64,000 nt of DNA from Lachnospiraceae bacterium. GTDB lineage: Bacteria; Bacillota; Clostridia; Lachnospirales; Lachnospiraceae. The notes beneath the pieces are model-generated. The model was given only the letters and a program-made list of their open reading frames with translations, did no database searches and was not told where the DNA came from. Both the position numbers and the translations under genes were made by a program. How positions within the stretch are numbered: the stretch's first letter is position 1; every line of letters starts with the position of its first letter. This document shows, one piece after another, positions 1-9,959 of the stretch. The stretch lies in the NCBI GenBank assembly GCA_910574195.1, contig CAJTBF010000018.1, forward strand, positions 1-64,000, written 5' to 3'.

Positions 1-57
1 TGCCAGTTTCACTGCCTGTACTTTGTATTCATGGTCGTATTGTCTGTTTTCTGCCAT
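1..57 (-). CDS. IS transposase OrfA-like, N-terminal fragment (runs off window)
   Basis: The first 19 codons of a minus-strand gene are present, starting at the ATG at 57-55 and preceded by an AAGGAGTG ribosome site. The peptide (MAENRQYDHEYKVQAVKLA) has the character of the helix-turn-helix N-terminus of IS3/IS911-type transposases. The rest lies outside the window. The IS end probably falls around 100-125, where relaxase-like coding sequence begins abruptly. Identification rests on only 19 residues. Confidence 0.6.
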   Translation of the reverse strand, partial: MAENRQYDHEYKVQAVKLA

Positions 58-119
58 TTTTGTTCACTCCTTATTCTCTTGATTATATCTCAAATCCTTG
101 AGAATGGGCTGTCAACTTT

Positions 120-938
120 TTTTATACCACATCAGATAACGAATATCGTATGCGTTGGAACCGAGAAGTTGACAGGGCGATTGTAAGCGGCGTGGCAGAA
201 AAGGAGATACAACAGATAAAAAAAGAGTATATTTCCAATCGTATCAGGGAATCCGTTGATGTATTTGGCAACCAGCCGGAACGGTTAGGGACTATACTTA
301 TGAGTGCTGTTGCGGTGTTGACAATGCTGATTTCAAAGGTGCTACAAAAGGCAAGGGAACTGACTACAAAACTCTTTGATACAGAGCAGATGCAACCGCA
401 GATGTCAGTGCAAGAAACTGTCTGCCAACCAGCCGAAAAGGAAACACAGACCAAGCCGAAGATACCGCCCAAGCCTGTCATGCCAACAGAAGCAGCCGCC
501 TATCCAAAGTTATTAAAGATTTACAAGGAACTAAAACGACAGAATGAAATCATTTTTGAGGCAGAAAAGGAACGCAATGCTTTGGAACTTGAGCGTGACG
601 ACCTGAAAGGGCTTGCGAGATTTACCAAGAGAGGCGAACTGCAAAGCAAAATTGACCGCAAGAATGAAGAAATTGACATCTTAAAAATTGGATTATCCGG
701 TATTGCCAAACGATACGGTTATAAGAATGTGCAGGAGTTTTATCGTATTTATCACAAATCCCACAGTGCTTATATAGATTATAGGGAACAAGTAGCTGAA
801 CGGGAGAAAACTTACGGAAAGGATAATCAAAAGCAGGATAAGCAAAGTGTGCTTGAACGGTTAAAGAATTCGCCAAAGAGAACATCGGACTATCAGCAGC
901 AAAGAACAAATAACAACAAAGATAGAGGGGCGAGGTAA
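120..938 (+). pseudogene. Truncated relaxase (MobA/MobL-like), C-terminal remnant
   Basis: An open frame of about 270 codons runs from about 120 to the TAA at 936-938. The first ATG is at 150, but the frame is open upstream of it without a good ribosome site, and the start abuts the IS end. The protein is very charged, with a Pro/Gln linker (about residues 85-115), a coiled coil (about 115-180) and a tail resembling the C-terminus of mobilisation relaxases of clostridial conjugative elements. No relaxase catalytic tyrosine or HxH motif is left, so it is read as a 3' remnant cut by the neighbouring IS. Family assignment is by general resemblance. Confidence 0.5.
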
Positions 939-984
939 TCGTCCCCTCTTAAAATGAAGCTATATTCATATATAGTAAGTATAA

Positions 985-1503
985 TCATGAAATATTATTT
1001 ATAATACCAGAATCAAAAGCAATTTTTTTGATTTGTTCAAAAGCTGCCTTTTTCTTTCTGTAGGTTGTTGAATCAGGATCACGCTTTTTATAGACATAAT
1101 CCATAAGGGATTTAATAACATCTAAATCCTCTATTTGTGCGTAATCAATATTGAATTCCATGCTAGTTTCTTTTTCGTTTTTACATAATTGCTTGGTTGA
1201 AAATAATTGACCATTTGCTGTAATAGCATTAATAAAATCATCATCCTTTATCTCTTTAATGATAATAATAGAAAAAGTTCTTAAGGCTCGCCCCAAGCTA
1301 TTTAATGGAAGGGAACTTTCAAGGATTAAAAACATACTATCATCATTAATCTCTTGTAATTTTAACGTTTTAGGGTTTTGCATTTCATATGAACGGTTAT
1401 TGTATCGTTGAATAGCATCATTAATAATGATATGTTTATCTTTTAAATTGAATTTTTTTTGAGTTGTAGCTAATTGAACCTCTACTTCATATACATACGA
1501 CAT
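985..1503 (-). CDS. Hypothetical protein, 172 aa
   Basis: The minus-strand gene starts at ATG 1503-1501 behind a TGGAGGG ribosome site and has its own sigma-A-like promoter (1537-1565). The protein has no signal peptide or membrane segment. It is mixed alpha/beta, with a lysine/arginine-rich stretch near the C-terminus (about residues 140-160: YKKRDPDSTTYRKKKAAFEQ). It is divergent from the cargo operon beginning at 1684, with about 180 bases between the starts. AT-rich codon use matches the mobile segment and not the chromosome after 7.5 kb. Not recognised; no function proposed. Confidence 0.75.
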   Translation of the reverse strand: MSYVYEVEVQLATTQKKFNLKDKHIIINDAIQRYNNRSYEMQNPKTLKLQEINDDSMFLILESSLPLNSLGRALRTFSIIIIKEIKDDDFINAITANGQLFSTKQLCKNEKETSMEFNIDYAQIEDLDVIKSLMDYVYKKRDPDSTTYRKKKAAFEQIKKIAFDSGIINNIS

Positions 1504-1536
1504 ATTATTCCCTCCATGTTTAGTTATGTTAGGTTT

Positions 1537-1565
1537 ATAATATCATGAGAAAAATAAATATTCAA
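1537..1565 (-). promoter_or_regulatory. Sigma-A-type promoter for the 985-1503 gene
   Basis: Reading the minus strand, TTGAAT (1565-1560) and TATTAT (1542-1537) are separated by exactly 17 bases. The predicted start lies about 30 bases upstream of the ATG. Confidence 0.6.
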
Positions 1566-1604
1566 GATAATTTGGACATAGTGATAAAAATATTCAAAAA
1601 GTTG

Positions 1605-1633
1605 TTGACAAACGAGATATACCAATCTATACT
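1605..1633 (+). promoter_or_regulatory. Sigma-A-type promoter of the cargo operon
   Basis: A consensus TTGACA (1605-1610) and TATACT (1628-1633) are separated by 17 bases, about 45 bases upstream of the first operon gene at 1684. It is the best candidate for driving the four genes up to 6777. Confidence 0.75.
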
Positions 1634-1683
1634 TAATTAGTAACTTGAATACGGTGTTCAATTAACGATTGGAGGAATGCATC

Positions 1684-2628
1684 ATGAAAAACATTACAGA
1701 TTATTTACAGAACGATCCATTGCACTATGATTTTACTGACGATTGTACAGAAAGTACGGAATATCAGGCTAAGAAAGGCTATGAAAAATATTTCATCTAT
1801 CGCTGTCCGAAGCCTGATGGAAAAGAAATATATCCGATAGCTGTTTCTGTGATGGAAAAAAATTATCAGCTATATGGTAAAATAGGCGATCCAGATTCGG
1901 AGAGTAAGCTTTTGCAGAACATATATTCACACTTATGGCCTGAGATCAAGGAACTGAAAAGCGAATATATGATGAATAGTAATTCTTGGATCTATTCGGA
2001 CGCGATGATAAGTATCCAAACTACTTTGAATAACTATATAGGAAGAAAAATGCCGGAAGTATTTAAAAAATATGGGGTAAAAAGAGTTTCTAACAAAATG
2101 TGTATAGAACTTTATGAAACGGATTCGGCATTTAGAAAGCTACTTGACAAAAGCGAAGATTTGTCACATGTGATTGCGGCTTATCATACTCTGGGAAATT
2201 ATATTCCCGTTTGTTGTGGTTTCAACATTGCCAGAAGCGGTTACTATGGTTCTTATGACTACTGGGATTTGACATTAATGAAAATTAAAGAATACTATGA
2301 TATCAGAGCAGCTCAAAGCGGTTCTGGAGATTTCCTTAATAGTCCCGAGGTAAAAATAATGCAGCTGCTGCATTGCGATCGCGAGGTTGTTAGCTGTTGT
2401 AAATGGCTGAATAGTTTTGATGGCTGGAAAGATTTTATCAATAAAAATTTTCTCCAAGATTTCGTTGATGTAAATAATCGGCCGATTCCATTATGCAAAG
2501 GACACTCATGGGAATATCCCCAAGTACAGGACTTCGATGATTTTTTCAAAAATACTTGGCAGATTATCGAAAAGAGAAGTGCTAGAATGATAGAAATGCT
2601 TGAAAAGAAAGTATTTAAAGCCATCTGA
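1684..2628 (+). CDS. Hypothetical cargo protein, 314 aa
   Basis: The start at 1684 is chosen because GGAGG (1671-1675) lies 8 bases before this ATG; a longer reading from TTG 1669 would place the ribosome site inside the gene. The protein is soluble and aromatic-rich. Its central part (about residues 165-205, with LSHVIAAYHTLGNYIP and NIARSGYYGSYDYWDL) looks like the conserved core of an uncharacterised family, possibly DUF6994, though I am not sure of that name. It is first in a tight operon; the next start is 15 bases after its stop. No catalytic motif is recognised. Confidence 0.75.
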   Translation: MKNITDYLQNDPLHYDFTDDCTESTEYQAKKGYEKYFIYRCPKPDGKEIYPIAVSVMEKNYQLYGKIGDPDSESKLLQNIYSHLWPEIKELKSEYMMNSNSWIYSDAMISIQTTLNNYIGRKMPEVFKKYGVKRVSNKMCIELYETDSAFRKLLDKSEDLSHVIAAYHTLGNYIPVCCGFNIARSGYYGSYDYWDLTLMKIKEYYDIRAAQSGSGDFLNSPEVKIMQLLHCDREVVSCCKWLNSFDGWKDFINKNFLQDFVDVNNRPIPLCKGHSWEYPQVQDFDDFFKNTWQIIEKRSARMIEMLEKKVFKAI

Positions 2629-2643
2629 TTGGAGGAACGGAAC

Positions 2644-3207
2644 ATGAAAAAAGATAATATACATTTACTTAATAAAATTGTCACTGCCAAATCAAATGAA
2701 TTGGGCTTTGAAATAATGAAACCTAAGCATTCAGATTCTGTGGTATCCATACTTAGGGACAAAGTGCATCTCTTTATAGAGATGCACAGTCCTATAGTGA
2801 CTTCCCTGCCACTTCAGATGAGCATATGTGTCGAAGATGACGCGGTGCGAACCCTTCTCTTTCCCTCTCCCATTATTATTAACAGTGGAAATGTGTGTCA
2901 ATTCGTCCGCTTATCCAATGTGGCTAATCAATATCTGTACCGTGGAAATGCTTTGGGTAGATTCTGGGTTGATGAAGAATGCTTCGACCTAGCATATGAG
3001 CTTATCCTAGAAGAATATCTGATAGAGCATTATACGAAGGAAATCGGAAAGCAATTGTTTGACCTTCCCCTCGCTCACTTTACGGATTGTCACATTCCGC
3101 TTTTGATGCTGGCAAAGAATACTTGGAAAGCAGATACAGCCATGAATTATCTGAAAGAACTACGGGAAAATGGCTATATTGATAATCAGAGATACGGTCT
3201 TTGGTAG
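2644..3207 (+). CDS. Hypothetical cargo protein, 187 aa
   Basis: ATG 2644 follows GGAGG (2631-2635) by 8 bases, the same arrangement as the genes on either side. The N-terminal half is beta-rich (LFIEMHSPIVTSLPLQMSICV) and the C-terminal half helical, ending in a segment with the character of a small winged-helix or tetratricopeptide-like unit (TAMNYLKELRENGYID). No signal peptide, membrane segment or known motif is visible. The stop (TAG 3205-3207) is 26 bases before the ATPase start. Not recognised; it probably works with the ATPase, judged only from operon position. Confidence 0.7.
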   Translation: MKKDNIHLLNKIVTAKSNELGFEIMKPKHSDSVVSILRDKVHLFIEMHSPIVTSLPLQMSICVEDDAVRTLLFPSPIIINSGNVCQFVRLSNVANQYLYRGNALGRFWVDEECFDLAYELILEEYLIEHYTKEIGKQLFDLPLAHFTDCHIPLLMLAKNTWKADTAMNYLKELRENGYIDNQRYGLW

Positions 3208-3233
3208 GATTTGTAAGTATGGAGGATAAAATC

Positions 3234-6077
3234 ATGAGATATTTTGGATTTGCACTTAATACCAGTGCTGAAAAAATTGAGAAAAATTCTAAAATTAGAC
3301 TTAGGGAATATGACTATCAAAGCCCTGTCGCAGCAATGAACAATTATATGTACAAGCATTTGAAAAATGGTATCTGCCTTTTTGCTTATAGGGAAGAAGA
3401 AAATGTTGTATTGGCTGCATTTTCTTATGACGAGAAGAAGGGTTTATTTCGTGATGCTTATGATTATATTCTTGAAATGCTGAATGATATATTCGGTATA
3501 AAAAAAGTGAAAGCTGAACCTTGTGAAATTACAATGTATCAGTTTTATGAATATTTACTTGAAGCCAAAAGAAGAGACTATTTTTGCAGTTATATGAAGA
3601 TAGTAGAAACGGCAAATGTAAGGATTTGTAATTATTATAACAATGAGCCTCTTTCTTTTCACTATGATTTGAAAGAAAAGATTATTTCAGAAAAAAGCAG
3701 AAAAGGAAATCCGATGTATGATAAGAGCATGATAGATGAACTTATCAATATAGAATCTCATAAAAATGTGTCAGATTTTAAGGGGAACATGTTTCATTAC
3801 ATCCTTTCAAGCAGGAGTGTGGACGCGGCAAATGATATGACGGAAACCCTTATGCAGAGGCTGGCAGAAGCAAACCGTTTAAGCGGCAGACGTATGGAAA
3901 TCATCAGTGAAATAGAACCTGATTTGTATAAGGTAAACAACCACCTTGAAGAGTTCATAGAAAACAATTATGGGGGTGTAATCGTTATTGATTTATCTGA
4001 GAAATTTGGGTATGAACCAGTGGATTATGGAATGACTTGTAAATATATTGCAAAACTCGTAAAAAAATATAGAAATGGGTGTCTTTTTGTATTTACATAC
4101 AATATGGATAGGCCAGGGTTTGCTTACCAGCTTTTATCTTTGATTCGGAAACATATCATACCGATTACGCTTAAGGAAGGCAAGGGCAACAGAAAAGCGG
4201 CAATCTGTTACATGAAAAACCTGATAAAAGCCTCGGAATATGCCAAGTATGCGGGACAGGCAAATGAGTTTATGAAACTATTTCCCGGAAATGAGTTTAC
4301 TCAAACAGATGTACTGGAGGCATTTGAGCAATTTGAACCATGGTGCCTTAATAAGAATGTACTGAATGCCTACGATTACAGCTTACCGGATACTTTTTTG
4401 TTAGACAGAGACGAAAATACTGATTCTTCCTATGATAAATTGAATAAGATGATTGGTCTTACAAGCGTTAAAGAACAGATAGATCATATTATTGCAGCAG
4501 ATATTGTGGAAAAAGAGAGAAAAAGACGCCAAGGCAATGCGTATGAGTTTGGGGCAATGCACATGATATTTGGAGGTAATCCGGGAACCGCCAAGACAAC
4601 CGTTGCAAAGCTGTTCGCAGGAATTGCAAAGGAAAAAGGAATTCTAAAGAGTGGCGCATTCGTGGAACGTGGCGGAATGGACCTTGACGGTTTAGGTTGC
4701 ACCATAGAAATAAGAGAAGCTTTTATAGCGGCGAAAGGCGGTATATTATTTATTGATGAGGCGTATTCCTTAAAAAGTGATACTGCCGTTACGGTACTTA
4801 TTCAGGAAATGGAAAACAGGAGAGATGATGTCATCGTTATTCTTGCAGGATATAATGAAAGAATGCAGGCATTTATGGAAATCAATGAGGGATTAAAAAG
4901 TAGAATACCCTATTGGATTGATTTTCCCGATTACAATGTGGACGAATTAACCGATATATTTAATATGATGGTAAAAGACCGTGGTTTTGCTGTTACGGAA
5001 GATGCGATAAGGGAAGCCCGTAATATATTTGAAAAGGTACGATTTATGGATAACTTCGGTAATGGCAGATATGTGCGCAATCTGATAGAACGTGCTACTC
5101 AAAATCAATCTGTAAGGCTTCTTGCAGCAAGAGAAAATGTAGAAAATATACAGAAAAATGAACTCTTTTTAATTACAAAAGATGATATCAGCATGTTGGA
5201 GGAATGTCTTAAAAATGATAGAGAGATAGGCACTGCACGAAAGGAACTTGATGAAATGATAGGTCTTTCTTCCGTGAAAACAGTCATTAATAAGGCAATC
5301 GCTGGCTTTAAATTAAAGAAGGTCTGTATGGACAAGGGTATTCGCAAAGGGAACCTCTCTTTGCATATGGTGTTTACCGGAAACCCCGGAACGGCAAAGA
5401 CAACCGTTGCAAGACTGTTCGCCGAAATCATGAAGGATGAAAAGATTCTGCCATCAGGAAATTTTGTAGAAGCAGGGAGAGCGGATCTTGTCGGTGACCA
5501 TGTAGGAGCTACGGCACCGCTTGTGAAGAAAAAATTTAAGGAGGCGCAGGGAGGCGTTCTGTTTATTGATGAAGCCTATTCCCTTTGTGACAGCTATGAA
5601 AATGGCTTTGGAGATGAGGCAATCAATACCCTTGTTCAGGAGATGGAAAACCACAAAGATGATGTGATTGTCATTTTTGCAGGTTATCCGGCTCAAATGA
5701 AGCAATTTCTTGACAGAAATCCGGGTATGGCATCAAGAATTGCGTTCCATGTGGAATTTAAAGACTATTCTACAGATGAACTTTGTGACATCACGAGACT
5801 AATGCTTGCGAGGAAACAGATGATGATTATGGATGCGGCTATGGAAAAGCTGAAAAATATTTATGAAAACATAAGTGGCGATAAAGATTTTGGAAACGGA
5901 CGTTTTGTGCGAAAAATGTTAGAAGAGGCAGAAATGAATCTGGCTGAACGGGTAGCGCAGTTGGACGAATCCGAGATTACACCAAAGCTTATTACAACTA
6001 TTGAGGAGAGAGATATACCAGAGCCGGATACAAAGAAACCTCATAAAAAGAAACCGATTGGTTTTTGCGTAGCTTAG
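3234..6077 (+). CDS. Double AAA+ ATPase of the CbxX/CfqX (SpoVK/EccA-like) type
   Basis: The start is set at ATG 3234, 8 bases after GGAGG 3221-3225, giving 947 residues. The N-terminal 400 residues have no recognised domain. Two complete CbxX/CfqX-type AAA+ modules follow. Module 1 has Walker A GGNPGTAKTT near residue 447 and Walker B GGILFIDEAY near 502; module 2 has TGNPGTAKTT near 715 and GGVLFIDEAY near 772. Both keep sensor-1-like (VIVILAGY, VIVIFAGY) and arginine-finger-like regions. This family remodels protein complexes (Rubisco activase CbbX, ESX EccA, SpoVK). The large private N-terminus and two unknown upstream partners suggest a dedicated client, which cannot be named. Confidence 0.9.
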   Translation: MRYFGFALNTSAEKIEKNSKIRLREYDYQSPVAAMNNYMYKHLKNGICLFAYREEENVVLAAFSYDEKKGLFRDAYDYILEMLNDIFGIKKVKAEPCEITMYQFYEYLLEAKRRDYFCSYMKIVETANVRICNYYNNEPLSFHYDLKEKIISEKSRKGNPMYDKSMIDELINIESHKNVSDFKGNMFHYILSSRSVDAANDMTETLMQRLAEANRLSGRRMEIISEIEPDLYKVNNHLEEFIENNYGGVIVIDLSEKFGYEPVDYGMTCKYIAKLVKKYRNGCLFVFTYNMDRPGFAYQLLSLIRKHIIPITLKEGKGNRKAAICYMKNLIKASEYAKYAGQANEFMKLFPGNEFTQTDVLEAFEQFEPWCLNKNVLNAYDYSLPDTFLLDRDENTDSSYDKLNKMIGLTSVKEQIDHIIAADIVEKERKRRQGNAYEFGAMHMIFGGNPGTAKTTVAKLFAGIAKEKGILKSGAFVERGGMDLDGLGCTIEIREAFIAAKGGILFIDEAYSLKSDTAVTVLIQEMENRRDDVIVILAGYNERMQAFMEINEGLKSRIPYWIDFPDYNVDELTDIFNMMVKDRGFAVTEDAIREARNIFEKVRFMDNFGNGRYVRNLIERATQNQSVRLLAARENVENIQKNELFLITKDDISMLEECLKNDREIGTARKELDEMIGLSSVKTVINKAIAGFKLKKVCMDKGIRKGNLSLHMVFTGNPGTAKTTVARLFAEIMKDEKILPSGNFVEAGRADLVGDHVGATAPLVKKKFKEAQGGVLFIDEAYSLCDSYENGFGDEAINTLVQEMENHKDDVIVIFAGYPAQMKQFLDRNPGMASRIAFHVEFKDYSTDELCDITRLMLARKQMMIMDAAMEKLKNIYENISGDKDFGNGRFVRKMLEEAEMNLAERVAQLDESEITPKLITTIEERDIPEPDTKKPHKKKPIGFCVA

Positions 6078-6099
6078 ATAGTTTTGAGGAGGAAATAAA

Positions 6100-6777
6100 A
6101 TGAGTTTTGTATATGCAATGAGTGATATCCATGGATGTCTGCAATCATTTGATGCGGCATTGAACCTTGTTGATTTATCGGGAGATAATAAACTTGTTCT
6201 TTGTGGGGACTACATACATGGAGGACAAGATAACTATGGTGTGCTAGATAGAATTATAGCGTTGGAACGCAAATATGGTTCTGATAAAATAATTGTCCTT
6301 GCTGGCAATCATGAGGATATGGCAATTGATGGGAGATGGCCTATTGGGGAAGACCGTTTTTTTGGTTCAGGTGTTGACAATGATGACAGTGATGATAGGT
6401 ACATTTTATGGATGCAAAATCTACGGAGATATTATGTGGAGGGAGATACTATCTTTGTTCATGCAGGAGTTGATGAGGAAGCTGATGATTTATGGGAATG
6501 GGGAACGGATGATTATACTTTCACAGAAAAATATCCTGCTCAAACAGGAAAGTTTTATATGAACATTGTTGCTGGACATATAGGCACAGGAGTGATTTCA
6601 GGAGATCCGAATTTCCATGACATTTATTATGATGGAGAAAGTCATTATTATATTGACGGAACAGTATTAGATAGCGGCACTATTCCGGTTATTAAGTTAG
6701 ACATTGATAACAGTAAGTTTTATCGTGTGACCGAAACGGGTGATTGGCTGATTTTGCCATATGATGAGGAAAATTAA
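6100..6777 (+). CDS. Metallophosphoesterase (PPP-type serine/threonine phosphatase or diadenosine tetraphosphatase-like)
   Basis: The 225-residue protein has the full metallophosphoesterase set: SDIHG (residues 8-12), GDYIHGG (about 46-52), GNHED (about 68-72) and a late VHAG (about 124) and AGHIGTG (about 164). This combination marks the compact bacterial PPP phosphatases and symmetrical ApaH-like hydrolases; the two cannot be told apart here. The ribosome site GAGGAGG lies 22 bases after the ATPase stop, so it is the fourth gene of the cargo operon. The stop overlaps the terminator hairpin at 6774-6801. Confidence 0.88.
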   Translation: MSFVYAMSDIHGCLQSFDAALNLVDLSGDNKLVLCGDYIHGGQDNYGVLDRIIALERKYGSDKIIVLAGNHEDMAIDGRWPIGEDRFFGSGVDNDDSDDRYILWMQNLRRYYVEGDTIFVHAGVDEEADDLWEWGTDDYTFTEKYPAQTGKFYMNIVAGHIGTGVISGDPNFHDIYYDGESHYYIDGTVLDSGTIPVIKLDIDNSKFYRVTETGDWLILPYDEEN

Positions 6778-6801
6778 TTCCCCCAAATTCGGGGGAATTA
6801 A
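6774..6801. terminator. Bidirectional hairpin terminator between convergent genes
   Basis: A perfect 11-base inverted repeat (TTAATTCCCCC / GGGGGAATTAA) with a six-base loop sits between the convergent phosphatase and DUF6061-like genes. It is AT-rich at both flanks, so it can end transcripts from either side. Confidence 0.75.
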
Positions 6802-6806
6802 AATTA

Positions 6807-7043
6807 TCACAGTTCAAGGCTGTCCTCTGCATCAACCCACATCTGCATATTCCTGTCAAGATACAGCCTTGCATATTCAAGAGGATCATCTATTGCCAGA
6901 GCATTTAAGGCACATTCAGAGCAGGGAGTAGTCTTTAATCCGTCCTCTGCCTTATTGCAGTCAATCCGCAGAAGATACCCGTCAAATGTGGTTATATCAA
7001 CACTGTTGTGGTACATATTGTATTCTGCATATATGAATTTCAT
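6807..7043 (-). CDS. DUF6061-like small protein, 78 aa
   Basis: The gene starts at ATG 7043-7041 behind AAGGAAGGA. The N-terminus (MKFIYAEYNMYHNSVDITTFDGYLLRID) and the later DPLEYARLYL segment match what I recall of DUF6061 proteins, which are common accessory genes of clostridial conjugative elements. It contains a CSEC pair around residues 41-44. Function is unknown. Its presence supports reading 1-7.3 kb as mobile-element DNA. No membrane segment is seen. Confidence 0.65.
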   Translation of the reverse strand: MKFIYAEYNMYHNSVDITTFDGYLLRIDCNKAEDGLKTTPCSECALNALAIDDPLEYARLYLDRNMQMWVDAEDSLEL

Positions 7044-7186
7044 ATCTTATCAGTCCTTCCTTTGCTAATTGAATTTTCGGAGAAATTTAAGATAGCATTT
7101 CCATCAGTTCTTCCTGCCCAATTTATTTTATGTTATAATTTGTTACAGATTTTTCTTTCCCTTATTTTTGCCCTTATGAGGGTTCG

Positions 7187-7215
7187 TAACACAGGGGAAA
7201 AGGATATAACACAAG
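7187..7215. repeat. Short direct repeats near the putative element end
   Basis: Two near-identical 13-base units (AACACAGGGGAAA and AACACAAGGGAAA) lie about 20 bases apart. A related inverted CTTTCCCTT occurs near 7155. They sit where the AT-rich cargo DNA gives way to chromosomal genes, so arm-type integrase sites are possible, but no integrase is in the window and no attachment core was identified. Confidence 0.3.
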
Positions 7216-7219
7216 GGAA

Positions 7220-7577
7220 AGTCTAAGGGCAAACTCACATGCTATAAATTTAGCATTTTCAAGGGTTTGCGGACTTTTTGAAGATAAGATATAACAGTTA
7301 TTAAATGCTATATAAAGTGTCTTATCAGAATTCCAGTTTGTCAAACTGACAGCTCATCAAAAAATTAAATACCTGCCGCCTACCGGCGGCACACCCAAGG
7401 GGCTGTCTATTTCCAGACAGCTCCTGTTTGACAAAAAGGCATTTCCGGCGGTAATATAAAAAGTAAGGCTACAGAAGAGGCAAAAAGGTTAGTTTTTATA
7501 CCATATCCATGTACTTTTGCTGCACGGTTACGGGCAGGCACAGTAATGGGAAAAGGCATATTTTCGCGGAAGCAGGA
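7220..7577. other. Non-coding stretch at the element/chromosome transition
   Basis: About 350 bases hold no convincing gene. Visible features are the 15-base palindrome CAGTTTGTCAAACTG near 7332, a short GC hairpin near 7377-7390 (GCCGCC/GGCGGC) and the hairpin at 7399-7424. No preQ1 or other riboswitch pattern is recognised ahead of queH. Confidence 0.5.
7399..7424. terminator. Hairpin upstream of queH, possible terminator
   Basis: A ten-base stem GGGGCTGTCT / AGACAGCTCC (one G-U pair) closes a six-base loop. It is followed by TGTTTG and not a clean T-run, so termination efficiency is doubtful. It marks the boundary before the queH transcription unit. Confidence 0.4.
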
Positions 7578-8225
7578 ATGGAGAAAGGAATGGAACCCGG
7601 AAAGATTAATTATCAGAAGGAACTGGAAAAGATATTGAAAAAACTGGAAGAGGAGCAGAGCGTTCCCCGTCTTTTGCTGCATAGCTGCTGTGCTCCCTGC
7701 AGTAGTTATGTGTTGGAATATCTGTCCGCATATTTTGAGATCACGGTGTTTTATTATAATCCAAATATTTATCCGGAGAGCGAGTATACAAAACGGGTGC
7801 TGGAGCAGCAGATGCTGATTCGGGAAATGAAAGTGAAGTATCCGGTTTCTTTTCTGGCCGGCGTTTATGAGAAGGAAAAGTTCGGCAGGATGGCGGAAGG
7901 GCTGGAGCATGTCCGGGAAGGCGGAGAACGCTGCTTTCGCTGTTATGCGCTACGGTTGAAGGAAACGGCGGAAAAAGCGAAGGAGGGGGGATTTGATTAT
8001 TTTACCACCACGTTAAGTATCAGCCCGCTGAAAAACGCGCAGAAGTTAAATGAGATCGGTCTGGCAGTGGGAAAAGCAGCGAGGGTTCCCTACCTGGTGT
8101 CCGATTTTAAAAAGAGGAACGGGTATCAGCGGTCCATCGAGTTATCCCGGGAATATGATCTGTACCGGCAGGATTACTGCGGTTGCCGGTTTTCCATGGA
8201 AAGCCGTAAAAACAGAGAAGGATAA
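7578..8225 (+). CDS. queH: Epoxyqueuosine reductase QueH
   Basis: QueH (former DUF208) reduces epoxyqueuosine in tRNA to queuosine. The 215-residue protein shows the family cysteines: HSCCAPC at about residues 35-41, RCFRC at about 118-122 and YCGC at about 200-203, which bind the iron-sulfur cluster and metal. The YYNPNIYPESEY and TTTLSISPLKN segments are typical. The start is uncertain: ATG 7578 has GGAAGCAGGA just upstream, while ATG 7590 has GAGAAAGG; both leave the conserved core intact. It stands alone, about 200 bases before argH. Confidence 0.9.
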   Translation: MEKGMEPGKINYQKELEKILKKLEEEQSVPRLLLHSCCAPCSSYVLEYLSAYFEITVFYYNPNIYPESEYTKRVLEQQMLIREMKVKYPVSFLAGVYEKEKFGRMAEGLEHVREGGERCFRCYALRLKETAEKAKEGGFDYFTTTLSISPLKNAQKLNEIGLAVGKAARVPYLVSDFKKRNGYQRSIELSREYDLYRQDYCGCRFSMESRKNREG

Positions 8226-8245
8226 AGAAGAGTAAAAGTTTTTTA

Positions 8246-8274
8246 TGGACAAAGAGCAACTCCTATGGTACACT
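8246..8274 (+). promoter_or_regulatory. Possible promoter for argH
   Basis: TGGACA (8246-8251) and TACACT (8269-8274) are 17 bases apart, the -10 carrying a TATGG-type extension. It lies about 160 bases before the argH start, leaving a leader in which no T-box or other riboswitch was recognised. Confidence 0.45.
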
Positions 8275-8434
8275 AAAACGACATATAAAGGAAACAAAAA
8301 CGATTGTAATTCGTATAAAAGCAGGCTCTTTCCGATTACCGTTCACATCACGCCAGGCCTGGTGGCGGAGGATTTCCGGCAGTGATGAGAATTTCCGGAA
8401 GGAGAAGAGGAAAAGAGAAGAGAGGAAGGGGATT

Positions 8435-9826
<1,392 letters not shown>

Positions 9827-9959
9827 ACCTGCGCTGCGGCAGCAGAATCGTCGCGGTGAAACAGGAAAGGTAAGAAGGGTTTTGGCACATAAGTGCCGGA
9901 TGGTCTATCAATTGGAGATATGGAAGAGAAAAGATTACAGCAGGAGGAGTGGATACGAA

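Noticed and set aside
7407-7910. Minus-strand open frame over queH
   Set aside because: It is antisense to the conserved queH frame, with low-complexity hydrophobic composition typical of shadow frames.
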